Source: JBBSBY01 sp038250835
Lineage (GTDB): Bacteria > Desulfobacterota > Desulfomonilia > Desulfomonilales > Desulfomonilaceae
Assembly: GCA_038250835.1 (NCBI GenBank)
Contig: JBBSBY010000037.1
Location: forward strand, 1-31,192
Direction of reading: 5' to 3'
DNA: 31,192 bases
Under the pieces are notes generated by a model. The model did no database searches, was not told the DNA's origin, and saw only the letters and a list, made by a program, of their open reading frames with translations. The translations under genes and the position numbers were made by a program. Of this stretch, positions 1-8,063 are shown in pieces (the first letter of the stretch is position 1; the number at the start of each line of letters is the position of its first letter).

Positions 1-256
1 CTGATCGAGAAAACGCTGAAATAATGTCACGGCTGATCTGACTTTTGTCGAGATCCGCCACGACTACATTAATATCCCGCACGTCCAGGCGACTTGCAAA
101 ACCGAATATCACAAGCTGAACTATTGGAGCGATCAGAAGTAAACGAAAATTTTGACGATTCCGCTTTATTTGAATGAATTCTTTGATTATAAGGCTGATT
201 GTCCGTCCCAAACTCTGTTTCAACTCGGATTGACGCTTAGGGGTGGTTGAATTCAT
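1..256 (-). CDS. ABC-2 type transporter permease, N-terminal part (cut by window edge)
   Basis: Translating the minus strand from an ATG at 256-254 gives 85 open codons running off the window. The residues read as the typical start of an ABC-2 permease: a short basic cytoplasmic segment with LIIKEFIQIKRNRQN, then a membrane segment LLLIAPIVQLVIFGFA, then an extracytoplasmic stretch with a VVADLDKSQISR motif. The same architecture is seen in the permease at 14272-15411. It would form the channel of an export ABC system in the inner membrane; the ATPase is not in view. The start lies 1 nt after the stop of the upstream hybrid kinase gene (258-2840), so it is probably the third gene of that leftward operon. 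No clear ribosome binding site precedes it, which suggests translational coupling. The substrate is unknown. Confidence 0.8.
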   Translation of the reverse strand, partial: MNSTTPKRQSELKQSLGRTISLIIKEFIQIKRNRQNFRLLLIAPIVQLVIFGFASRLDVRDINVVVADLDKSQISRDIISAFSRS

Positions 257-257
257 A

Positions 258-2840
258 TCAGCTCAGTTGGATTTGGTATCCTTCGAGAATACCCGCCAAC
301 TCTTTGGTTTTAATGGGTTTTGACATATAGCCGTCCATCCCGGAGGCAAAACAACGCTCTTTGTCCTCCTTCATGGCATAAGCCGTCATGGCCAAAATCG
401 GTATACGTTTAAGCTCATTTCTTTCCATTTCTCTAATGCGCTTAGTTGCTTCAAAACCATCCATTTCCGGCATTTGAATATCCATTAATATTAAATCAAA
501 ATCTTCGATCCGCAGAAGTTCCACAGCCTCAAAACCATTTTTTGCAACGGTTGGGATATGCCCCATTTTTTCCAGTAGGCGAACAGCCAACTTTTGATTG
601 ACGAGATTGTCTTCTGCAAGCAGAATGCGTAGCGGCCTTAATTTCGTTTTTTCAAGGGTCATGCGCCCGATACCCTCGGTTTTGCTGATACTGGAGTCCC
701 CATGTTGGAATTGAGCGGTAAAGGTGAACACACTGCCGCGGCCCGGTTCGCTTTCAACGGCAATGGCTCCGTTCATCATGCGCGCCAATCGCGAGCTTAT
801 GGCCAGCCCCAGTCCTGCGCCTCCATATTTGCGAGCTATGGTGTGTTCGGCTTGTTCAAAAGCATTAAAGATGGTCGACTGATTTTCCAAAGAGATACCT
901 ATTCCGGTATCCCGAATTGAAAATCGTAGGATTACCCCGGCTTCGAAAATCTCCTCCAGAGAAACGCTGAGAGCAACTTCACCGGAGTGGGTGAACTTTA
1001 CGGCGTTACCGAGAAGATTTAGAAGAATTTGCCTGAGACGACCGGGATCTCCGATCAATTCATCCGGACATTCGGGTTCTATTTCAAACCGAAGCTGTAT
1101 ACTTTTCGCCTGGGCGGGCGCCTTGAGAGTCGCAATTGCCTTCTGAACACAGTTCCTCAGATTGAAGTCCGTTGGAGAAAGTTGGAATTTTCCCGCTTCA
1201 ATTTTTGAAAAGTCCAGGACATCGTTAATGATCATGAGCAAAGCGTCAGCAGAAGCCCTCACAGCATCGAGGTATTCCTTTTGCTCTGGAGTCGGGTCGG
1301 TGTTCCATAACAAATCCGTCATTCCGATAATGCCGTGCATCGGTGTTCTTATTTCATGGCTCATGTTGGCCAGGAATTCACTTTTGGCTCGGCTGGCATG
1401 CTCGGCCGCAATCCTCGCTTCCACTAAATCCGTTACATCCGAAAACGATTCAATTCCTCCAATGAGATTTCCTCCGTCACCAACCATCTGGGTCGTATTT
1501 TTCAAAGCTATAAGAGCGCGCCCGGACTTTGTTCGGATATTGCACTCCTGATGGACAGTGGAAACCATGGAAGTCATAAGATTGCAAAATAGAGAGCAAT
1601 TCTCTCCCATGAATACTGCGCAGGCCTTGCCGACAATGTCCGATCTCTCGTAACCGGTTATATTGCAAAATTCATCGTTCACCATGGTAACGATCCGCTG
1701 TGGATTGACCATGAAAATACCCGTCGCAGCAGTGGATAGAAGCTGTTTTTGCAACTCTAAAGCATGCTTCAGTTTCTTTTCGGCCCGCTTTCTCTCCGTT
1801 ACATCTTGGAACATTCCTTCAAAATATTGAAAATTGTCTTCTTCATCTGTGACAAGCCTGGAATTGAATGAAATCCAAATTTTCTCTCTGTTTTTCTTAC
1901 AGCAATAGATCTCGTAATTAGTGATTACTCTCGATACCATAATTAGTTTCAAAAACTCATCGCGCTCTTCCGGATAAACGTATAGTTGGCTTCTAAAATC
2001 TGTGAGATTAGTTATCAGATCGTCAACGGAATCGTATCCCAAAATTTTTGCCAGGGCCGGATTAGCTGAAAGAAACCTGCCATTCCAATCAATTCTATAA
2101 ATGCCCTCACTGGAGTTTTCCACCAAAGATCGATATCGCTCTTCCGATTCTGTTAGGGCTCTTGTGCGTTCAACAACCCTGTGTTCCAGTTCCTCATTTG
2201 TCTTTTTCAGTAGATCTTCGGCTCTTTGCCGTTCAATTACTTCCTTGCGAAGACGCTCGTTCATCAACTTCAGCTCAGCGGTTCTCTCTCGAACTCTAGA
2301 CTGAAGCTCTAGTTTGTTCTTTTTATCGAGTATTTGTTGTTTTTTCTCGAGGGTGAGGTCTTCAACCAAAGCGAGCACTGATCTCTGAGCGCCCATTCGC
2401 AATGAACGCAAATTCATGCGTCCCCAAATTCTTCTTTGGTCAATTTGTATTATGGATTCATGAATCTGCGGTTTTCTTGTGCGAAATACTTCCTGAACAA
2501 TCAATTCAGCGGTTCTAGAAGACGCTGAATTGTGAAAAAGCGTGGTAAAGGCCGTACCCTGCAGAAAAGAATATTCGGGGGTAATCTTCTCCCAGGCGGA
2601 ATTCGCAAATACTATTCTGAGACTCGCGTCAACCATGAGCGTGGGAATGGGCAAAGCCTGGAGAAGTTTCCCAAACGAACTGGCATGCACACCCCGAATA
2701 TCAAAACTACCTGATTGAGAGATATCGTCAGGAAAAACTCCGTTGATGTCTATAGATTGAGTGGCCGTCCCACGTAATAGCGTGGGGGCCTCTTTTTCAG
2801 GTTCTTCCGAATCAAAGGACGGCGTATTCCTGTCGTTCAT
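258..2840 (-). CDS. Multi-PAS hybrid sensor histidine kinase with C-terminal receiver
   Basis: 860 residues. Three PAS-like regions are seen at about 55-165, 232-350 and 360-475, with a charged coiled coil at 165-232 between the first two. The kinase core follows: HisKA with phospho-acceptor His495 in MSHEIRTP, then the N box (NLLGNAVKF) and the DTGIGIS and GAGLGLAIS nucleotide motifs. A receiver domain closes the protein, with acidic pair AEDN and phospho-Asp787 in LILMDIQMPEMDGF. No transmembrane segment or HPt domain is visible, so it is likely a cytoplasmic sensor whose output needs a partner. The ATG is preceded by GAGGA at good spacing and overlaps the stop of the upstream kinase gene by one base (TAATG), so the two are translationally coupled. 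The signal sensed cannot be read from sequence. Confidence 0.93.
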   Translation of the reverse strand: MNDRNTPSFDSEEPEKEAPTLLRGTATQSIDINGVFPDDISQSGSFDIRGVHASSFGKLLQALPIPTLMVDASLRIVFANSAWEKITPEYSFLQGTAFTTLFHNSASSRTAELIVQEVFRTRKPQIHESIIQIDQRRIWGRMNLRSLRMGAQRSVLALVEDLTLEKKQQILDKKNKLELQSRVRERTAELKLMNERLRKEVIERQRAEDLLKKTNEELEHRVVERTRALTESEERYRSLVENSSEGIYRIDWNGRFLSANPALAKILGYDSVDDLITNLTDFRSQLYVYPEERDEFLKLIMVSRVITNYEIYCCKKNREKIWISFNSRLVTDEEDNFQYFEGMFQDVTERKRAEKKLKHALELQKQLLSTAATGIFMVNPQRIVTMVNDEFCNITGYERSDIVGKACAVFMGENCSLFCNLMTSMVSTVHQECNIRTKSGRALIALKNTTQMVGDGGNLIGGIESFSDVTDLVEARIAAEHASRAKSEFLANMSHEIRTPMHGIIGMTDLLWNTDPTPEQKEYLDAVRASADALLMIINDVLDFSKIEAGKFQLSPTDFNLRNCVQKAIATLKAPAQAKSIQLRFEIEPECPDELIGDPGRLRQILLNLLGNAVKFTHSGEVALSVSLEEIFEAGVILRFSIRDTGIGISLENQSTIFNAFEQAEHTIARKYGGAGLGLAISSRLARMMNGAIAVESEPGRGSVFTFTAQFQHGDSSISKTEGIGRMTLEKTKLRPLRILLAEDNLVNQKLAVRLLEKMGHIPTVAKNGFEAVELLRIEDFDLILMDIQMPEMDGFEATKRIREMERNELKRIPILAMTAYAMKEDKERCFASGMDGYMSKPIKTKELAGILEGYQIQLS

Positions 2841-5425
2841 TAATATTCCTCATTGGCCGAATCAGCGCCCGCTTTATTCACCGACGGATCAGTGAATGGC
2901 AGGACCATCGTAAATGTGGCCCCCGCCCCAAGCTCGCTGTCCACAAATATTTGACCGCCGGAATCACTGATTATTTTTCTGCATGAGGCCAACCCTAATC
3001 CAGTTCCGGGGGCTGATTTGGTGGTGAAAAATGGATTGAACACACGTTTTAAACTTTGTCGGCTCAGACCTACACCGGTATCTTTGATTGCGAAAACCAC
3101 ATTAGAGTCAGCAAGGGAGGTTTTGATTGAGGCGCCCCCACCATTCGGCATCGCCTCGTAGGCATTTTTAATGAGGTTGATCAATACTTCGAGGATCTCA
3201 TGCTTTTTTGCATGCACGAAGCAGCTTTTCGCAAAATCGACATCGATTGCAATCTCGCGGTCCGATAAATGGCTTTCCATTTTTATCCACGACCGACTCA
3301 TCTCTACGGCCTGACCGGCCAATACGCTTAAATCAAATACCACGTGAGGAAGCTCGTTGAACGATTGATTTAACCCGGCAAAGGTCTGTAACCTGCGCAC
3401 TGTTTCCGCGCCGGATTTACAGCTTTCCACAATATATCCAAGGCTCTTTTTAAGATGTTCGAAGTTTCCTGAATCTATATCCATGATTCCCAGTTGAGCG
3501 CCGCCCAAAATAACTTGGAGTAAATTGTTAAAATTGTGAGCAATTCCCGCAGCCAAATCCGCAACGGCTTTGTAGCGTTCAGTTTGAAGCAATGATTCCT
3601 GCGCCTTTCTGATTTCAGTGACATCCTCGATTATGCCCTGGGCGCCTATGATTTGATTGTCCGAATTAAATATGGGAGCAAGGTGAAGCTTTAGCTGCAA
3701 TTTACCAAGCGGTGAGGCATACGGGAATTCACCAGCCTGCTTCGCTCCTGCTGTTAAACACTTTTGCAATGCTTCCGCAATCCCTGAATTCCTGATATGC
3801 CTGAGTTGCAAAAGATTAAATTGTCTTGCTTGATCTATCTCACCCACTCCAAGCATTGTCAAAGCCTCACGATTAGCCTCCGTGATTCTACCATCAATAT
3901 CACAGGAAATAATTGCAAGTGGAGCATTCTCCACAAGCAATCTGTACTTTTCTTCCCCCGCCTTCAAGGCTTCTTCAGCCTTTTTGCGCTCGGAAACATC
4001 CGTTGCAACTAGAATGAATCCTTCTACTTCACCGGACGCGTTACGCTTGTAATCCCAAGCCGTTTCAATAGACACCAGGGATCCGGTCTTTGTTTGAATC
4101 GTCTGCACTATTTCCGAGGGAACGGGATGATTTGAAACAATGGAGCAAAACAGGAGTTCCAAGTTCTTCTTAGCTACAGGGTCTTTACCGACGAGATCCC
4201 AGATGAATTGTCCGATCAACTCTTCTCGGCTGAATTCGGTTATCGTGGAAGCCGCTTCGTTTGCGAATGTAATTTTACCTTTCAGGTCTATTTCCGCCAC
4301 ACCGTGAGGTATCGTTTGCACAAGGGTTCGGTGCAATTCTTCACTATTCAATAAATCCTGGTGAGCTGTCAGCAATATCTGCTCGGCTTTTTTCCCGGCA
4401 TTTATGCCCCGAGCTATGCCATGAACTCCGATAGGTGAACCATTGTCTCGGATCAATCGACTTTCAATCTCGTACCAAACGATAGATCCATCTTTTGCTA
4501 ATACTGGAAGCTCGTAAACAGTCGATTCGACGTTGCCGTCCAATTTTAGTTTCATATTCCTTTCAGCTATGTGGCTATAATTCGGAGCAATTAGCTTCCG
4601 CATGTCCATTTGCAGAACATCTTGTTGTTTGTGTCCCAGCATTGGCTCGATTGCACCGTTTACGGTTGTAACGCTTCCTTCCAAGTCAATGGTCAGAACA
4701 ATATCGTGAGGCGAATCATTGGTGGACTGAATTGCGTCGGCGGCGCCGCTTGCTCTCAGAATGCAGATAACCTTGTCTTCATTTACGGGCTTTAACTTTG
4801 CAGATAGTTTTTTGGTGCGGTTCTTTCCGATAGTGCCGGGAAGTTCAATGTTTAGGGGAGCTTTTGATGTGAGCCGCCTTAGAATGCGCTGTAAGCGTAA
4901 CTTGGGCGCAAATAGCCTCTGGAAATCACGTCCTATGACATCTTCGATCTTGAGTCCCATTAAGGATGCCGCCTGAGAATCAGCCTGTAAGACATTGCCG
5001 GCGGGGTCAAGCACGACGGCGCCCAATAAGGTGTCTTCGCAGGATCGCTCAATTTCTGCAATTGTTGAGGCAAGCTCTTTATGCGCCTTATATTTTGCCA
5101 GGGCCAAGCGTATCGCCCAATGCAGCTCAGCCGCGTTAAACTTAGCGCATTGATCAAAGGAACGTAACCTTAAATTGGGGTTAAACTCGCCGGGGCTTTC
5201 GAAAACCAGTATAATAGGAAAATTCCAGTTTAGGTCCACCGTCTCCGCGGAAGCGGTGTTCCCGCGCATGATCACGGCGTCAAAGGCTGAATCCCCGAGA
5301 CGCCGAATTTCTCCAGGTTTTTCTGGATATAGAACAGGTTGATGACCCAATGTTTCAAGGAGCCCGAATAGCAAATCTCTTGCAGAATGCTCGTAGCCAT
5401 GGATCAATATCCGAGCGGACGGCAT
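2840..5425 (-). CDS. Multi-PAS sensor histidine kinase with N-terminal pseudo-receiver
   Basis: About 861 residues from the ATG at 5425. An ATG two codons earlier (5431) lies only 1 nt from the GAGGA box, while 5425 has normal spacing, so I prefer 5425. Positions below count from the 5431 Met. Residues 5-110 look like a receiver fold, but the phospho-Asp site is Arg (DAVIMRG, residue 56) and the N-terminal acidic pair is absent. Four PAS-like regions follow (about 133-230, 240-345, 363-480, 492-610). The kinase core has His632 in GIAHNFNNLLQV, an N box (NLIKNAYEAM), DTGVGLS and GTGLGLA. This HNFNN type resembles NtrB-like kinases. No transmembrane segment is evident. It is the first gene of a leftward unit with the hybrid kinase and an ABC-2 permease. 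The cognate response regulator is not in the window. Confidence 0.92.
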   Translation of the reverse strand: MPSARILIHGYEHSARDLLFGLLETLGHQPVLYPEKPGEIRRLGDSAFDAVIMRGNTASAETVDLNWNFPIILVFESPGEFNPNLRLRSFDQCAKFNAAELHWAIRLALAKYKAHKELASTIAEIERSCEDTLLGAVVLDPAGNVLQADSQAASLMGLKIEDVIGRDFQRLFAPKLRLQRILRRLTSKAPLNIELPGTIGKNRTKKLSAKLKPVNEDKVICILRASGAADAIQSTNDSPHDIVLTIDLEGSVTTVNGAIEPMLGHKQQDVLQMDMRKLIAPNYSHIAERNMKLKLDGNVESTVYELPVLAKDGSIVWYEIESRLIRDNGSPIGVHGIARGINAGKKAEQILLTAHQDLLNSEELHRTLVQTIPHGVAEIDLKGKITFANEAASTITEFSREELIGQFIWDLVGKDPVAKKNLELLFCSIVSNHPVPSEIVQTIQTKTGSLVSIETAWDYKRNASGEVEGFILVATDVSERKKAEEALKAGEEKYRLLVENAPLAIISCDIDGRITEANREALTMLGVGEIDQARQFNLLQLRHIRNSGIAEALQKCLTAGAKQAGEFPYASPLGKLQLKLHLAPIFNSDNQIIGAQGIIEDVTEIRKAQESLLQTERYKAVADLAAGIAHNFNNLLQVILGGAQLGIMDIDSGNFEHLKKSLGYIVESCKSGAETVRRLQTFAGLNQSFNELPHVVFDLSVLAGQAVEMSRSWIKMESHLSDREIAIDVDFAKSCFVHAKKHEILEVLINLIKNAYEAMPNGGGASIKTSLADSNVVFAIKDTGVGLSRQSLKRVFNPFFTTKSAPGTGLGLASCRKIISDSGGQIFVDSELGAGATFTMVLPFTDPSVNKAGADSANEEY

Positions 5426-5627
5426 GTCCATTCCTCATTTAGCAAGTAAAGATCAGGTCTGTCGGCGTCGCTAAAACGCGCGACAAAGCTCTCGGGAAAG
5501 CATGATGAGCGCATACAGTGATATCACGAAATTCCCATTCCATTATAATACCGATGCGGATGTCGGGTTAAACGCTTACAGAAATCGATTAGATCGGTGA
5601 AAATCAATATAGCAAAATGGTGAACAA

Positions 5628-6449
5628 ATGAAAATCTTAGATTTCCATATACATGTCGGTCGCTCAACACATCTAATTCCAAAGATGATTGAGCACTTGC
5701 GGGAGACTATGGGAGAGGCCGCTTTGCAATTATTAGACAAGCTAACCACCGAAAGCTTTTTGCATTTTTTGAGCATGGAAGGGGTAGATCAAGGAGTGCT
5801 TCTCGCTGACTATTCACCTAAAGTCACAGGGGAGGTACCGAACGACTTTGTTAAAGAGTTCTGCGGTTCATCAGGGACATTGATCCCATTTGCATCCATT
5901 AAATTCTCGAGTTCAGTAGAACCCGCCGCTCAAGTGGAGTCGGCGGTGGTGGAATTGGGCTGTAGAGGGGTTAAGCTGCTGCCGTCCTATGCTCATTTTT
6001 ATCCGGATGATCCGAGAATTCTCCCCGTCTATGAATCGGCCCAAAGCCTGGAGATTCCGGTGATGTTTCACACTGGAACCAGTTTGTTCCCGGGCACAAG
6101 AATTAAATACGCTCATCCTTTATTGTTGGATGAGATTGCGGAAAATTTTTCCAGACTTTCAATTGTAATGTCGCACGGCGGTCGTCCATTCTGGTATAAA
6201 GAGGCCGAGTGGCTGCTGATGCGTCACAAAAACATGTATATTGATATTTCAGGTATACCCGCCAGGCAGCTCAAGACAAATTTTCCGAAAATAGAAAAAC
6301 TTAGTGATAGATTCATTTTTGGTAGCGACTGGCCGAATATACCGTCGATTAAGGCTCAAGCGTCGAAAATTATGGAACAAAAATTCAGCGAAACGTTTTT
6401 GAAGAAGCTATTCTGGGAAAATGGGATGAGACTTGTGGGCGGAGCATGA
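5628..6449 (+). CDS. Amidohydrolase-2 family metal-dependent hydrolase
   Basis: 273 residues, the usual length for small ACMSD-like (amidohydrolase_2) TIM-barrel enzymes. The metal-binding signature is present in order: HIH (His7, His9) on strand 1, FHTG mid-protein, MSHGG about 30 residues on, and GSDWP near residue 230, giving the expected His/Asp ligand set. The family includes decarboxylases and lactone or amide hydrolases, and the substrate cannot be told from sequence. The gene is divergent from the sensor kinase operon with a 200-bp gap, and is followed by a 224-bp gap before the convergent Spy-like gene. The ribosome binding site is weak (GGTGAAC). It stands as a single-gene unit, cytoplasmic with no signal peptide. 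Confidence 0.85.
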   Translation: MKILDFHIHVGRSTHLIPKMIEHLRETMGEAALQLLDKLTTESFLHFLSMEGVDQGVLLADYSPKVTGEVPNDFVKEFCGSSGTLIPFASIKFSSSVEPAAQVESAVVELGCRGVKLLPSYAHFYPDDPRILPVYESAQSLEIPVMFHTGTSLFPGTRIKYAHPLLLDEIAENFSRLSIVMSHGGRPFWYKEAEWLLMRHKNMYIDISGIPARQLKTNFPKIEKLSDRFIFGSDWPNIPSIKAQASKIMEQKFSETFLKKLFWENGMRLVGGA

Positions 6450-6611
6450 AGTCGGCAGGCATTACTCATTATTGTTGCCGAACTCTGAAGATCCTTCAGT
6501 AATTAACCCGTACTGGATCTGGGGCATCCGGGTTCCCAGGGGCGTTTACTGACGCTAATGTTAATCAAAATCGAATTTGATTAAAGAAAAGATTATATGA
6601 AAGGAAACAAA

Positions 6612-6634
6612 GGCGCCCCGAATTTCGGAGCGCC
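6612..6634 (-). terminator. Rho-independent terminator of the Spy-like gene
   Basis: A GC-rich inverted repeat (GGCGC..CCGAA paired with TTCGG..GCGCC, short AT loop) lies 40 bp past the stop of the leftward gene at 6674. Read on the minus strand it is followed by a T-rich run (TTTGTTTCCTTT), as expected for an intrinsic terminator in that direction. Confidence 0.75.
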
Positions 6635-6673
6635 GTTATCATCAACACTATTCTGGATCAGACTACGAGTAAG

Positions 6674-7258
6674 TTAAAAATCCCTAAGTTCGGAGGCGCC
6701 GAATCCGCCATGACCTCCTCTATGGCCGCCATGCCGACCGCCCATTCCTCTCATCTTATGATTAAATGCTCGTTCCATCTTCATTTCTGATATCTTTTCG
6801 ATCTGATCCGGAGTCAAAAGAGCCAATCTATCTCGACCTAATTTTAGTCGCTCTTTTAGCAGCTCCGATTTCGCTTTCCAGATTTGGTCATCGATTTGTG
6901 CAAGTTTCTGTTGATCCACCTTGCCGGACAACATCATGGTCTTTTTCTCATCTTTGAAGCTCAATAGGTCAGTCCTGAGCTTCCGTGTTTTATCTCTGAA
7001 GTTGGTGTAAAGCGCTCTAATCTGCTTTTTTTGATCAGGGGATATCCCAAGCCGATTAATCATTTGCTCCAATCTGCCGCGTCCGTCATGGGGACCGAAT
7101 TCCGGTCCATGGAAGCCGCCCTTACCCCGCTCTGAAAACTGAGGTGTGGGAGCGGGGCCGCCGGTCTGATCCTCTGCTGCCGACGCCGCCACAGCAAAGG
7201 GAACCAGCGCAAAAGCAAAAAATGCGCTGAATAGGATAACTGAAACGATCTTTTTCAT
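6674..7258 (-). CDS. Spy/CpxP-like periplasmic protein with Gly/His-rich tail
   Basis: 194 residues. A clear signal peptide covers residues 1 to about 27 (MKK, a hydrophobic core, then AVA/ASA). A Gly/Pro/His-rich linker follows, then a helical LTxxQ-type domain (about 65-165) with two Spy-family features: RLGISPDQKKQIRALY near the start and LALLTPDQIEKISEM near the end. The C-terminus is rich in Gly and His (HGGHRGGHGG), a possible metal-binding tail. The family includes Spy and CpxP (periplasmic chaperone or stress feedback) and CnrR-type metal sensors. GAGGAG precedes the ATG by 8 nt. A possible promoter containing a GTATAC operator lies 160 bp upstream. Periplasmic location is well supported; the exact role is not. 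Confidence 0.85.
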   Translation of the reverse strand: MKKIVSVILFSAFFAFALVPFAVAASAAEDQTGGPAPTPQFSERGKGGFHGPEFGPHDGRGRLEQMINRLGISPDQKKQIRALYTNFRDKTRKLRTDLLSFKDEKKTMMLSGKVDQQKLAQIDDQIWKAKSELLKERLKLGRDRLALLTPDQIEKISEMKMERAFNHKMRGMGGRHGGHRGGHGGFGASELRDF

Positions 7259-7709
7259 AAAAGTTCTCCTCGATGTTTCATCATTGTTTTGGAAATGATT
7301 AACTCCGAAAGTATTTAAATTGCCTCTAAAATCCTAAACGGAATTAATCTTCTATGGATGCGTAGACGAAACAAGGCTCGGTTTGTTAAAAGGGGCAAAC
7401 CATTTCTTGGAGGAATTAATCGTATACTGTACACCGTATACCATGTGAAGGCTATCCTTGGCCATATCGGTCGGTCAGTCTGCCCGGCGGCAACCAGTGC
7501 ACCATGTACAGCAAGCCTTCAATTATCATATCGGGCGCCCCCATTAAGTTAGAGCCATAGCATAAATCTATAGCCTATCCATTGTAGAAAAAATAAAGTA
7601 TACTTTGACCTTACCTGATCATCGCGGGTTTGGCGCGACCTGGCCCGTACGCATGCAATGAACCACGTTATTTTAATAAACGATATATTCTCTTGACAGG
7701 AGTAGGAAC
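7259..7709. other. Intergenic region between the divergent Spy-like gene and tatA
   Basis: 451 bp without a convincing gene. It holds the GTATACN triple element at 7422-7441, a perfect 12-bp palindrome AAAGTATACTTT at 7595-7606, and the tatA ribosome binding site. A 64-codon open frame at 7358-7552 (+) has no recognisable product and spans the operator, so I do not call it. Confidence 0.6.
7422..7441 (-). promoter_or_regulatory. GTATACN triple operator with possible leftward promoter
   Basis: Three head-to-tail heptamers (GTATACT, GTACACC, GTATACC) form an imperfect palindrome. The same layout recurs at 16250 and 16482. On the minus strand, TTCACA (7449-7444), a 17-bp spacer and TATACG (7426-7421) make a plausible promoter reading toward the Spy-like gene. 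The operator would cover the spacer and -10 box, the usual position for repression. The element is seen directly; its function is inferred. Confidence 0.5.
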
Positions 7710-7973
7710 ATGATGCCGGGTCCATGGGAACTGATACTGATTCTTATAATCGTGCTGGTTGTATTTGGAGGAAAACGAATTCCTGAAATAATGGGCGGTA
7801 TGGGCAAAGGCATTCGCTCCTTCAAGAAGGCTATGGATACTGATGAAGATAGTCCTCAGCAGACCGGCCAAAACCAACAATCGTCCATTCAAGAATCAGA
7901 GGCTGCAAAAGCCGACACATCTAAACCGACATTGCAGGACGCGTCCGCCCCAACCAAGCTGGAGCCAAAGTAA
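7710..7973 (+). CDS. tatA: Sec-independent protein translocase subunit TatA/E
   Basis: 87 residues with the full TatA layout: a short N-terminal Met-Pro-Gly-Pro-Trp start, one transmembrane helix (about 6-20), the FGGKRIPEIMGGMGKGIRSFKKA hinge and amphipathic helix (about 20-45; the highly conserved Phe-Gly pair is present), and a polar Gln/Ser/Lys-rich tail. TatA forms the size-variable pore of the twin-arginine pathway. AGGAG at 7698 sets the start; a second ATG three bases later is equally possible. tatC and tatB are not in the window, so this is an unlinked tatA as in many Deltaproteobacteria. Tat export would serve cofactor-containing periplasmic enzymes. Confidence 0.93.
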   Translation: MMPGPWELILILIIVLVVFGGKRIPEIMGGMGKGIRSFKKAMDTDEDSPQQTGQNQQSSIQESEAAKADTSKPTLQDASAPTKLEPK

Positions 7974-8063
7974 TATAATTAATATTGTTCGGGCTTTTGT
8001 AAATTGTATCGCTCGGAGTGACCCGGTCCCGGAAAACCTCCGGTATCATAGTTTAATCACATT

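Noticed and set aside
7358..7552. 64-codon open frame (+) in the gap before tatA
   Set aside because: No family resemblance, no ribosome binding site worth noting, and it spans the operator-like element. Treated as noncoding.
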